A stretch of DNA of 32,826 nt, from positions 609,359 to 642,184 of the forward strand of contig MNCI01022206.1 of assembly GCA_015680685.1 (NCBI GenBank). The letters run 5' to 3'. Of this stretch, positions 20,701 through 31,649 are shown one piece after another (the first letter of the stretch is position 1; every line of letters begins with the position of its first letter). Made by a program: the position numbers and the translations under genes. Origin of the DNA: Gnetum montanum. Taxonomy: Eukaryota; Streptophyta; Gnetopsida; Gnetales; Gnetaceae. The notes beneath the pieces were generated by a model. The model saw only the letters and a list, made by a program, of their open reading frames with translations. It was not told the origin of the DNA and did no database searches.

Positions 20701-21862
20701 CCATGATAAAATGATTTTTGAATGGTGTGCAGAAATCATGAGAATGACTGAAGTGTCAAATTAATGATAAGAAAGTTATCTTCCATCTTATTTCTTTAGT
20801 TTAATCATCAATAAATATATAGGGTGCGACTAAGTCACCATTATTATCATTCATTACTCACTTATTCTATGATGTATGTGTAATATTGGTTTGCTAGCTT
20901 TAGCCAAATGTTTATACTCTTGAGAGGAGGAAGCCCCTAATTAAGGTACTACTGCAATGAGATGATGTTCACTATTAAACTAGAAAGCTAGGTAGTGATC
21001 TTTTTCACCAATTTGGATCTCCATCATATGACTACAAGGATCTAATCTCTTTTCAAGCTAATATCCTTTCTTAATCATATGTGTATCCATCTTAGATATA
21101 GAGATGGTAAATACATTGCTACCATTAGGTGCCATCTTGTTGAATCTACCAAACATAGTAATAGAACTTGTTCCTAAGATGGATGTTATGCTTTGATAGT
21201 TTTTAGAAAACATTACAAAGATCATGTTAATGTGGAATTCTATCTAGCTTGCATTATTATACTATCCATAGGATGAAGAACATGAAGTGAATCCAATTCC
21301 ATGATGCTCATGTCTATACTTGGAATAGAATTTTCTATCATGGGACTTTATATCTCCTTCTACAACTAATTAAATAGCATTTTGGTAATATTACCTAGTC
21401 TCATATATGAAGGATGAATTAATAAAATAGTAAATATTACTATATTTGAATTAAATTAACTACAGTTTATTGGATAGCCTACCTTTCACATGGCTAAGAA
21501 GTATAAACTATTTTTGTTACTATTGAGGAGCTTAATGAGAAAGACTTCATAGGGTAGGTAGGTACTATTGAGGTGTCATCTATGAATATTGATAAGTACC
21601 TACTTGGACATCATGGAAGTAGAAATTGGTAGAAAACATCATTTATTATTGCATTAGAGTAGGAAGATATCATGGAGTGGTAACCCAAGGATTTGAAGTT
21701 TACGATTGCTAGTACTGCTACATGGTTTATCGGTACACTTCTAGGATAGTATGATTGGCAAGGATACAAAGTTCATCTTGTTTTTCTTTTGAAGAACTTA
21801 GGATTGAGAGGCATCCTTGATCATTTCATTTTATAAATCATGTTAACCATGATTTAGAAACA
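20701..21862. other. Unassigned sequence downstream of minus-strand gag
   Basis: No recognised domain. On the plus strand a stretch near 21530-21620 reads IEELNEKDFIG and VSSMNIDKYLLGHHGS, and on the minus strand one near 21150 reads GRFNKMAPNGSNVF; neither matches a family that I know. By position it may be the remainder of the element whose gag lies at 21863-22545. Confidence 0.3.
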
Positions 21863-22545
21863 CTATGAGTCATGAGGATTCCTATAGTATTTGTAGGAAT
21901 CATCATCCCTAGAGGATGAGGAAGCCTCATCTAGATCTCCTTTGGTACTATTTAAGTAGAAGATCTTCCCCTTAGCTTTGTCATCATACTTCTTTCTACA
22001 TTCAAGTGGTGTAATTTCTTTGGTCACAACTTCAATCATGTTATTCTTAATATCCTTAAGAGTAATGAGCATCCTATTATCCATTCTTTCCCAAACCTAA
22101 TGCATCTAATGTTCCAAGTCTATTAAGGCCTTCTTGATTCTAACTTAGTCTTGCATTAAGACCTTGACAACAATGGTAACTTTGGTTGTAATTTTAATAT
22201 TTTTAGCCTTCCTTATACTTACAAGATTATGATTGAACTTCTCGGTTGATTATCACTTTTTTCATTAATCTTTTATGCTTACAATGATGTTAAGGAGAAA
22301 TTTAATTTGACCCATGGTATTTTTGTGTACCTATCCCATTGTGTACATGTCTAAGAACTTCCTTGTTTCCTACCTTAGGCCTTTAATGATATGCATCAAC
22401 TATTTCCTTTGGCTAAAGTTATGATTTGGATAGCAGTGGACAATTTTCATGTACCTCTCCATGATAATGTCTAGCAATTCACAAGCTCCTTGCCTTCATT
22501 TGGTCATTTCCTTATGGATGTTTGAGATGTAGATAGGTCTAAATT
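21863..22545 (-). pseudogene. Gag fragment of another Ty3-type lineage
   Basis: Minus-strand remnant of a retrotransposon gag (capsid) domain. The stretch ELLDIIMERYMKIVHCYPNH, then LMHIIKGLR-ETRKFLDMYT and HKNTMGQIKF (about 22480-22280) follows the usual plant Gag pattern of W/ERF…CPHH…GL…TR…LD…G…T. The last 73 codons (21863-22084) are open, start MDNRMLITLKDIKNNMIE, and become acidic and serine-rich. It differs clearly from the gag of A, C, E and F, which have LRHIID-L-NKTR at the equivalent place. No LTR of its own is identified. Stops interrupt the upstream part. Confidence 0.6.
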
Positions 22546-22607
22546 TTGGTGTAGAAAATCCAGATCATATCTATTCATTTTTAAATTAATTTAGGAGGGA
22601 AGGACTT

Positions 22608-23509
22608 TGATGAAGTCAAATTTTTTGTCAAAGTGACATTGTAGCAATGATGTCATTGATTCAGTGTCAGTTCTCATGATACTTCATCGTAGATACAATG
22701 TCTCAGGATGTGTGAAATATTATAGATACAACACATGGGTGTGTGACCCAATAACTTTCCATTCAAAACCTTATCAAAACTCTTGTAGTTTTATTTCATA
22801 GTGTTAGCAATATAAGTGAATGCTAGTAGTGTGATGTCTAGTAATTGAACGAAGTCTTTGTTTAAAAAGACTGTACTTGGATACAGTTTGTGATGGAAAT
22901 AAAGATCAAGATTACTTCACATCATTTTAGCATTCCCTTAGTTTACTTTTTGTTCACTTAGCATAATGTTTACTATTTTCCTAGTTTAATGTTTTACTTT
23001 TCCAAGTGCTTTACTTTTACTTATCAATAGTAAGTGGAAGGAGTACTATTGATTTCAAGCACTTAAGTGTAACTATTTAGTAAGCCTAGTAGTATTATTC
23101 CTTGATATGCCTAGTAGCATAACACTTGGTAGCCTAGTAACAGTTATAAGAAGTCCAAAGTGTGTACAGAAAGTTAGGACTAGATATTCATCACCTCAGG
23201 CTAGAGTAGATTTACTTGCATTCTCAATTACATTTATCGTATCTACTTATATCTAATTAGATTAAATTTCATTCTCAATTAAATTTATTTCTAGGAGTAA
23301 AATGGGCTTAACAACATTAGTTACCACATGCCCCATGGTGAGCTAGACCATACACTTAGACTTCACTAGCTCCATGTGAGAAGACATTGATCACTATCTT
23401 AAATCAACTAATAGCATACCAACATTTTCTATCTATGGATTATGATCGAGTCATGCATGAACACTCATGACTTGTATGGTTGAATGTTGGATTGTTCCAT
23501 TTCTCATCA
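22608..23509 (+). mobile_element. 5' LTR of copy E (902 bp)
   Basis: Plus-strand LTR of the same family. It starts TGATGAAGTC (compare TGATGAGTC in D) and ends TTTCTCATCA one base before a PBS. AATAAAG at 22898-22904 and a TATAGATA near 22721 sit in the same relative places as in A, C and D. The U5 end (TTGTATGGTTGAATG) matches the reverse complement of the other copies. Its start is preceded by a purine-rich AGGAGGGAAGGA. Confidence 0.72.
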
Positions 23510-23510
23510 T

Positions 23511-23528
23511 TGGCACCATTGTCGAGGA
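23511..23528 (+). promoter_or_regulatory. Primer-binding site, copy E
   Basis: TGGCACCATTGTCGAGGA, the family tRNA-Asp-type PBS with one CpG of the core decayed (TGGCGCC to TGGCACC). One base separates it from the LTR. Confidence 0.78.
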
Positions 23529-23615
23529 TATTCAATGTGTGCTAAGTAATTGATCTTACAAAGTTTATTATATTATGAATTCAATGTTAAAATTTATAAT
23601 CATTAAATAAACTTG

Positions 23616-23616
<1 letters not shown>

Positions 23617-23655
<39 letters not shown>
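23617..23655. repeat. (AC)19 microsatellite
   Basis: 39 bp of uninterrupted AC dinucleotide in the leader of copy E. It has no interruptions although its surroundings are heavily mutated, so it probably expanded after insertion. Confidence 0.97.
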
Positions 23656-23657
<2 letters not shown>

Positions 23658-23970
23658 ATAAGAATTATAGTTTTGACATATCTTTATTTCAAATAAAATC
23701 ACCACGTACCAAAGAACTATAAAGAGGCAACGACAAAACTAGTGATGAAGAAGACTGGGGGATGCCCATGTAAACTAGAATCACATACACTCACATGAAT
23801 CCATACTATCTATACTTTACTTTCATCTTTCATCAAGATGGGCAAATGAGATGGAGAGAGATATAGGGCAACATAGTCCTACCTCTAGAGTGTTTAGCAC
23901 TTAGAATGGTTCATACTATCTTGAGGGGGATGAACCTAAACCAGATATAAGAGGGGTATCATATGACTAA
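23656..23970 (+). other. Leader of copy E
   Basis: Between PBS and gag; no ORF or other signal recognised. Confidence 0.4.
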
Positions 23971-26300
23971 GAATGTGCCTAAATCATTGGTCCATAGAGG
24001 TAAAAATGAAAAGAGATGCTTCCATGGAAATTAAACATGTACATAATAAGGGAAAGCAAGTTAATGCTTTAGTTATCTTAGAAGAACTTGATGGTGATGC
24101 ATTTATCATGGAAAAATTTCATCAGAGTCATGAGGACCCTTCTCAAATATGTATCATCTAACTTGAAGAACATGTCAAAGTTTAATTACATTTGATCATG
24201 GCAAAGACACCTAGAATAGAGGTAGTAGACTCCATGTATCAGTAGAACTCTAGGCCAACAATTTCTACTAAATTTCATAAGGAGAAATACCAAAGTCTTC
24301 AAGGGAGGACAAGACAACATCATTCTCCTATAGCCTCATCTTTATCCTCACAATTGTTAGTGGACTCTGATAGGAGAAGACAAAGGTACCAAGATCATAA
24401 TAGGGAAGAATGAATAACTCATGATCATTATGACCATTGCTTGAGATACTCTAATGAGGAAGATGAAGACAATGAACCAAGAAGGCATTGGAATCTAAGA
24501 AAGGATCAAGAGAGGCATGAGCACTGAAGGGGACATTGCTACAACAGAGCTCACAAACTCAATCACAATAATGAACCTCTATTGGAAATAAGCAATATGA
24601 TCAATATTCAAGAAGCTATCTATATACCAACTAAGCACATTAGGGACAACTGCATTAATAGGCTAGACATGAATAACATGCCCATATTTGAGGGTGGTTA
24701 TAATACAGATCCCCAACAACACCTTTAAGCATTCCATGATGCCTATGCCTTGCAAAACATAGAAAGTAATTGGTAGAAACTAACGTTTTTTACAAGGATA
24801 CTTGTGAAATAAGTAGAAAGCTAGTAGAGATCACTTAAAATGGAATAAATTAGAAGATAGAATACAATGCTAGAACTTTTCAATAACAAATATCAAACTT
24901 GTTCTTGGGTGTCCAATCTATGAAAATAGATCCAAGGATGAAAGTAAGAGACCCATGAATCCCTTGATGCAGCAATGGCTTGATACTATTTACTATTGCA
25001 CAAGTGCCTAGGCCATGGATTTTCTTAACAAGAGTACCTAAGGCACATTATTGATTGACTTTGAAATAAGACTAGGGTGAAAAGTTTATGCCAAAGGTTG
25101 ATTATTTGAAATGTTTACTCATTAGATACAAAGGTTAATTGATCAAGTGGCCAAGGAAGATGGAAAATTAAGGAAAAGGGAATCAACAGAAGAATACAAT
25201 AGAGATCCATTCATCCAAAAAAGGAATGCAAGAGTTTGTGATCCATAAGAAGAAGAGACCTTGGACCAAGTGATTTACAAAAAAAACTACCAATTTAGAA
25301 ATCTATCATTGAAATAGTAGCTAAGGTAGAGAAGATGTGGAATTCAATTAATAAGAAGTTTGCAATAGCATTGAAGATTGTGGAGAAGTGAATTGAGCAA
25401 GCATTTGGTAAAGTCAAGAATAAGAAAAAGAAAAGAGATTTTGGACAAAAGAAAAAAGTGATTTCAATGGTTGAATGTTCAGAAATAAGCTTTGAAGATG
25501 AGAAAGGATGTGTTATATGCCAATATGAACATCCCAAAGGATGTTGTCCTATAATGATACACTTACAAGAGATGGGAGTATATGCACTTAATGCTAAATT
25601 TATTAAGAAACAAATGCTTAAATGGTTACCTTACCCTCAAGGTAACTATATGCAAGTCTTCAACCCATGTACTATGGTAGTGGAGGCTATCCACAACTAT
25701 AAGAGCAATATCATTAGTAGTGGCAACAATTCCAATCATGGGCCATGCCACCACCACACCAATAGTACCCATATTAGTAACCAAATTCACATGGATACTA
25801 TGTGCAACATTCAATTTCTCTATGAAATATAGTCATTAAAGCTCCATGATATTATCTAGTTAAATACCATAGACCAACACTACCAAGGACAAACAAAAAC
25901 TCATATATGCATCCTCAAGTAGCTTGTTTCTTAAATCAACATCCCAATCCCTTACCACCAATGCCACCTCCTATAATGTAGGGGAAACTGCCATATCAAC
26001 TACAATAGAAATGTGCTACAAAGGTAGTAAATGTACAAATAGAGGAGCTTACCAGTTGTACTAAGGGCTAGGCTAAGAAATATCCTTTGTTTAGGATAAG
26101 TCCAAGGAAGGTTAGTAAAATTAAAACTTCATCAAGCCAAGTTCCTCTCATGAAAACTTCTCTTGTTGATATCATGTTTCCATAGCAATCAACCAAAAAA
26201 CTAAAAACTATCATGCTAATGGAAATAGTTATAGAGTAGATAAAGGAAGGATGACTCCCAAAGACTAAATTAATGCAAAGTTTCATTTGATTTACTTACA
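23971..26300 (+). pseudogene. Gag, copy E
   Basis: The most complete gag in the window, on the plus strand. The N-terminal part is poorly defined (an open 62-codon frame from 23973 may be its start). A charged Arg/His/Glu stretch lies at about 24370-24560. The capsid-like part has LDMNNMPIFEGGYNTDP (about 24665), FHDAYALQNIES, LDAAMA, HKCLGHGFS and LRHIID (about 25040). The nucleocapsid part is an open 124-codon frame (25458-25832) with a zinc-knuckle-like CVICQYEHPKGC (25509-25544), YALNAKF and LPYPQGNYMQVFNP, then a His/Asn-rich tail. It aligns with C and with both halves of F. Frequent TAG stops in the capsid part. Confidence 0.75.
25509..25544 (+). other. Zinc-knuckle-like motif in gag E
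   Basis: CVICQYEHPKGC, C-x2-C-x3-H-x3-C, matching copy C at 12868-12903 in ten of twelve residues. A second Cys follows directly, so C-x2-C-x3-H-x4-C is also possible here, but copy C has Tyr there. Confidence 0.72.
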
Positions 26301-26720
26301 AGTAGTTGGAAATGTACCATGCAAGGCTCTACTAGACTTAGGTTCTAGAGTAAATTTGATCTCTTGAGCAACTTACAAGGAATCAAACTTATTACCATTG
26401 AAGAAGTGAAACATTAGGCTAGAGCTAGTAGACCAATCTATCACCATTCATTTGGGATAGATAAAAGATGTGATGACCACTATCAATAATGATGCAAAAT
26501 TTCTTGTAATTGATGTGAAAAATAATGACAAAGAATTTCCAACCATTATGGGGAGAGCATTGCTTAGCACAATTGATACTAAGCTAGGAATGAGAGATTT
26601 ATCTATAGAAATCTCTAAGGAAGATATGCATGGAGCCATACATATATAGCAGATTTCATGCATTAATGCTGAAAGAAAAGGGTGTAGTTGTGGATTGACA
26701 CTTCAGAATGTCAACACAAT
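26301..26720 (+). pseudogene. Retropepsin, copy E
   Basis: Protease remnant with the catalytic segment CKALLDLGSRVNLIS (D-L-G intact, 26329-26346), LPLKK, a VDQSITIHLG stretch, then EFPTIMGRALLSTIDTKLGM (about 26530-26590) and LSIEISKEDMHGA. It is the best-preserved protease of the three copies but still has TAG and TGA stops. Gag directly precedes it. Confidence 0.8.
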
Positions 26721-27116
26721 TCTTATACTAGTTCACAATAAATGTGAAAAACAAGTGTGTGCAGAAGAAATATCATGGGCCACTAAACCAAAAGACACCC
26801 AATGATCAAGAAATGAAAATGTTGAAGTGTCCAAAACATGCATGGAACAATCTAAATCACTTATTAATTTCCATTCTAAGAAAATGATCCCAACTAAGAG
26901 CTTACAAATGACCACATTAAACCATAATCATAAATTAATAGAAAGAGGAAATAAGGACTTAGATGATCAAAATTAAATTACCATCAAGATTGCATGGGAT
27001 GATAACCAAAAAACTAAGTTACTGAGGATGGTAAGTAATAAACCTCAAGTGTCTGATCCAAGGGAACTAGGGTCTATTTTCTAAACACTCACCCATGAAC
27101 TAGGAATTAATAATGC
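26721..27116 (+). other. Post-protease segment of copy E
   Basis: Plus-strand sequence that stays partly open but shows no reverse transcriptase motif. It is probably the PR-RT linker. The element loses recognisable pol content at about 27117. Confidence 0.4.
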
Positions 27117-27375
27117 TTTTTAACTTTTTGCTTTCTAATTTTTATGGTTTATAATATTTTTTATACATTTTTATTATTTAATACCTTTTCACATTTTATA
27201 ATATCTTCTCATTCTTTTATACTTTCTCATTTCTTAATAACTTATTAATTCTTTAACATTTTCCAATTCTTTGATGATTTTTCATTCTATTAACATTTTC
27301 CATTCTTTTTATCTTTTCATTCTTATTATCTTTTGTAATTTTTCATACTTTGTTTTAATTTACTTTGTACATATT
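27117..27375. repeat. T-rich low-complexity block
   Basis: About 260 bp of repeated pyrimidine-rich words (ATTCTTT, CATTTTCC, CTTTTCATTC) on the plus strand with almost no G. It follows the end of recognisable coding sequence of copy E, as a similar block follows integrase in copy C on its own strand. Confidence 0.75.
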
Positions 27376-28320
27376 TTTGATTATTAATAAAACACCAAGA
27401 ATTTGAAAAGATGTAGTCTAATAAGGTAAAGATTTCTCTATGTTATCAAGTCATAAAGGACTGATTATTTATATAGTGAGACCACAACATCCATTCACAC
27501 ATTCCAAGTAATAAGAGGTTCTCACCATTTCCATAATGATATTATTTTTCTAATAAAGCTAAGAATAAAATTTTGGTCATTATGCTTGGGCAGAAGAGTG
27601 AAAAACCATGTGGGAATGTGAAGGGTGTGACATCAAGGGAATTTGTGGAATCTATTGGATCATTGTTATATGTTCCATCATGTTTCTAAGGTTGTAATAA
27701 TATCCTTGTAGATCTAACAAAAATTGAGAGTAAGAGAACAATAAGTGCTACCTTACCATGTCACTGGAAAGACATGTTACCCACGCCTAAAGTTAGTCCT
27801 CTGGTGAGGTTGACACATCCAAAAATAAAACACATGCACATAATAATTTTTTGGGGGTCCAATAGCAAGACATGTTACCCATGCTTGAAGGTGGGTAGCT
27901 TCTTAGAAATTTCAAAAAATAAAAATCATAATGAATAAACTCCTCCCTTGGACAAAACACCAAGTGATGATACTCCTTGTAATGGTTATAGCTATATAGT
28001 TGTGAATCTAAGATGTGAAACAATGTGATATTAGTGGATGTGGTTTTGACTTGGTTTGAATCTTGGAAAGAATGGCTAATAATTACTTTAACAACTAATA
28101 AAACACAAGAATTTATTTTGCCTATGGTAAGATACCTCACGTCTCAATTCTCTATAGTCCTTTCTATGATCCATCTCACCTCACTATATATTTAATTATA
28201 ACTTGTGGTTTTGTATGATAGAGTAATTTTTCCAACCTGGTGATACTAATATGTGTGTTTTGCTAAACAATTATGTATTACATTCAACTCCTTGAGTGCC
28301 TAAAGACACTTTTAGCTTTG
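27376..28320. other. Unassigned sequence between copies E and D
   Basis: No recognised domain. A 15-bp word, AAGACATGTTACCCA, occurs at 27769-27783 and 27867-27881, 98 bp apart, with similar bases after it. It could be the 3' spacer of copy E after an internal deletion. I cannot show that from this sequence. Confidence 0.35.
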
Positions 28321-29243
28321 TGATGAGTAGTGAGGCACCCCTATGCCCAACCATATGAATCACAAAGTGTTCACACATGATTTGGTTGAATTCAATTGAC
28401 TTTATCATTTTTGGTGCACTAGTCTTCTAGGAAGTGAACCTTGCCTTAAGGTCAATTTTTGTCTTCCCAATTACACTTGTGATGTATGCTAGTATGATTA
28501 ACTGTAATTGAGATATCTGATTTTTATTATTTTGTATATTTATGGTTTTTCTAATTAAAGAAAAATAAAGTAGTTGGGCTAACTAATTTGATTTAAGTAA
28601 TTATCTAGTGTCTACCTAGTCCTAACATAAGAATCCAGTCCCACTTTCTATACATGTATTGAACCCACATATGCACTATTGGGTGACCAAGCACCACACT
28701 GCTAGGCATACCAAGCAATAACATTGTTGGGATTACCAAGAGAACATGTGTTACACTTGAAGTGGTTGTACTTTTGTGTGTAATCTATCTTGCTTAATTG
28801 CCTCATTAACTTAATTACTAGAAACATTTAATAAATAATTAAAAACATTACATAACTAATTAAAAACATTAAATGCTTAAATAGAATAATCAATCTATCC
28901 AAAGTGCTACAAGGTTTATCAAAAAGCTTGTCTTTATTACTACACACATTGTTATGCTTAGGTACAATAGTGTTTGAATAAAGGTGGGTATAGTCAATGA
29001 CTCCTGCTGCAAGCACTTGAGAAAAAAATTCTAACTTTCAAATGGAAAAACTACAAGAGCTTTTTTGCAACTACAATCATTATTACCATAAATGTAATTT
29101 GTAAGTGCATATTTATAGTTGAAAATAGACATTGCATTGACAGGCCCTTGTTAACACATGATATGATGTGTCAACTAGACCTTGTTGATAAGGCCCAGTC
29201 AATGAGACCTTGTCGATGTAGCCAATTGAACTATGACTCATCA
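28321..29243 (-). mobile_element. 3' LTR of copy D (923 bp)
   Basis: Minus-strand LTR of the family: right edge TGATGAGTCATAG, left edge ending CATCA at 28321. It shares the GTGTTCACACATGA/CAACCATATGA U5 end, GGGTGACCAAGC and GGGATTACCAAG blocks (also in LTR A), AATAAA (28933-28938, minus strand) and the TATA box (29112-29118). A polypurine tract on its right and no PBS on its left show that it is a 3' LTR. Confidence 0.82.
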
Positions 29244-29253
29244 TACCCCCATG
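29244..29253 (-). promoter_or_regulatory. Polypurine tract, copy D
   Basis: TCATGGGGGTA on the minus strand next to the LTR start, the same as at 3639-3648. Confidence 0.7.
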
Positions 29254-29337
29254 ACTAAATGAAAACTCATTCTCAAGTTCTTTTACAAAATTGGGAAGGT
29301 ATGCGATTATTGATTGAATTTTCTTATACAAAATAGA

Positions 29338-30867
29338 CTAACTAACTTGACTAACAAAAATGAAGTGCCTGGGTGTATGGATAAACACATTACAAAAATT
29401 GATGATGTTCAAGACATAAAATTGAACATCATGATAGAAATCTTTAAAATCAAGCAACATGTTCCTTGATGGCATGAAGTTGGATGAAGAAGATGAAATT
29501 GTTCCATGTAGTGATGGCTTTTGAGGTTTTAAGAAACCTTCATCGGCTTCACGCATGGGCGGTGATCAAGGTGATTTTGGCTATTCTTCTATTGCTAAAA
29601 CTTCAAGTAGGAGGTAGAAAGCATCTAGCAGTGCTTTCATTTTCTTCTCCTTACTTCTGGGATTGTGCACCATCCATGAAACTTCACTAATGTGCGTTGG
29701 AATGGGCACATCCTAAGAATACAACATTGTTGAAAATAGCTCCTTTGTATTGATGAACCAAGCAACAAACTATTTGCATTCAATGTTAAGTGCCTTGACT
29801 ATGTCCTTCAGCTCCTAGTAGTCATTCATTTATTAGGCTAGGTTCTTAGTAATTTATTGTTGATCTTTGAACTATGTTTGAGAACTTTGAGTTGAACGTT
29901 TGCAGTCTCAAGCTTTTGCTTAGTGTCTTTGTGGTGCTTGAACTCTACCTCATATAACAAATACGAGCTAAGCACTTGTTTCTCCAACTCTAACTATGGT
30001 CGTTCAATAGTCAACATTGCTAGGTTTACATATCAAAGATTAGCCAACTCCATATATTCTATCATTTCTTCAATTTTCAACTCCTTCAAGAAAATCTCTA
30101 CTTTGTTGTAGGCATCGATCCCATCAACGATGGGTTGCCAAACTTATCTTTCCTATTGGCCTTCATCATTTGAATGTGTTTTTCATTAACTTCCTTCTAT
30201 AGGCCAACTTGGTCTTTGTAGTGATCCTTCACTTTTTTGAACTTCAGAGCCTCATTCTTCTAGGTGGTGATTTTGATGGTAGACTTCTAACACAAGGCAC
30301 ACACTTCCTCTATTAATAGATTTCAATTTTCTGTGGTCAATCTCCTCAATTTAGTGTTCACCCTAGCAAGCTACTTTTACTATTGATGAATAAATTCCTA
30401 CATTTGATCCTTCTAAGCATCAACATTTCACAAATGATCATTCTATGTGGTCAAGGTCTCGTTCTCCTGGCACATCTATGTTAATTCCTTCTGAATTAAG
30501 TACATTTGTGCTTTAGCTATGGACTAGTTGAAGATGGTCATTAATACCTCCTCCTTAGCCTTCTGAAATTATTTCTAAAGTTGTTTAAAAGCTTCATCCC
30601 TTGTTATTGCTAGGCTGAGGATTGCAGGATTAGTAAGTTTGGCACGTTGTTCGGCAAACTCTACAGCCAAGCATTGATTTTGTTCTTGAGTCATTTCAAG
30701 TTTCCCCTTTAAAATAATGCATTTACCCCCTACATTAGGAGCTTTCATTAGATTGTAGTGATGTCTTCCAGAAAATAAAACATATCAAGAATCAGTTGCC
30801 CTATTCCCACTAGTCATTCTAGAAATTCTTCATGCTAGGTTATGTTCAACTTTTTGTTAACCATGCT
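29338..30867 (-). pseudogene. Extra 3' ORF of copy D (partial)
   Basis: The C-terminal half of the same coiled-coil protein as at 3876-6648. Matching stretches: LARVNTKLRRLTTEN (about 30340; C LTKVNTELRRLVVEN), KSTIKITT-KNEALKF (about 30270; C KSAIKITT-KYEVIKF), and the C-terminal block PIPTHISEVSW…NPRSKEKKMKALLDAF (about 29620-29710). The C-terminus reads through to a stop at 29338, longer than in copy C. Sequence similarity stops abruptly at 30867, where unrelated CpG-rich DNA begins, so the N-terminal half is outside or lost. Stops are mostly TAG. Confidence 0.7.
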
Positions 30868-31061
30868 TGTATCGCCTGAAATCGTCGGTCTCCGGCTGGA
30901 AGGAAACAGAGACCTTGAGAATCACAGGGCAAGCACAGAAGACCCTACCTTCGCCTGAGGGCGAGCTAGAATGCACGAAGGTAGAGTACCTTGGGTGGTC
31001 CGCACGCGGATCAGACAAGGATTTACCCGCACGTATGCTGAAGTGCAATACACTGGGTTAT

Positions 31062-31121
31062 GCGTAAACGGCGTAACAGACGTAAACGAGAGCGTAAACA
31101 GCGTAACAGATGTGAGCAGGG
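31062..31121. repeat. 30-bp tandem repeat upstream of TATA
   Basis: Two units, 31062-31091 and 31092-31121, both beginning GCGTAAAC-R-GCGTAACAGA and then diverging. They end 16 bp before the TATA box. Confidence 0.8.
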
Positions 31122-31137
31122 TGTAAATGAAAACGAG

Positions 31138-31147
31138 TATAAATATA
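31138..31147 (+). promoter_or_regulatory. TATA box of the young element
   Basis: TATAAATATA on the plus strand, about 270 bp after the putative LTR start and just downstream of the GCGTAAAC repeats. Confidence 0.55.
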
Positions 31148-31538
31148 ACACATGTAAGAAATCAGCGTAAACTGTAAACAATTGTATTACAAAGTCGAAG
31201 TACAATGCATCGGTCTAACGTAGTTGTTAGGGAGCACAAGGCAGACGAAAAGCCTCGGTGGATGCAGGGATGACTCGGCTCGTTCATGTGGTAGGTGGAG
31301 TGTAGAGACTATGTGCATGGTGTACAGGGCTTTCCAGCGTAAGAGGGTTTTAGCTTTGGTGCGCAGCATAAATATCTCTAGTATGCTCTAGGGTGTTTGC
31401 CAACCCACCTGGTTTTAGTGAAAAATTGGGGTTTTATACAGGGTTTTGATGGTGGACTTGGGTTGGGAGACACATGGTGTGTTGATCATGTGCAAGATAT
31501 GTTACAACTGGACAGCGTATAGCATGCCAACATATAGG

Positions 31539-31595
31539 ATGCCAGCGTAAGCGTATGGCATGCCAGCGTAAGCGTATAGCATGCCAGCGTAAGCC
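31539..31595. repeat. 21-bp tandem repeat
   Basis: ATGCCAGCGTAAGCGTATRGC at 31539-31559 and 31560-31580, and a partial unit at 31581-31595. One base differs between the full units. Confidence 0.92.
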
Positions 31596-31649
31596 AAAAA
31601 TGTACCCAGCGTATACACATGAAAATGCTTTATTTTAAGGTTAAAAATT

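Noticed and set aside
23617-23655. AC microsatellite as a Z-DNA regulatory element
   Set aside because: It is in the leader of a dead element and nothing links it to regulation.
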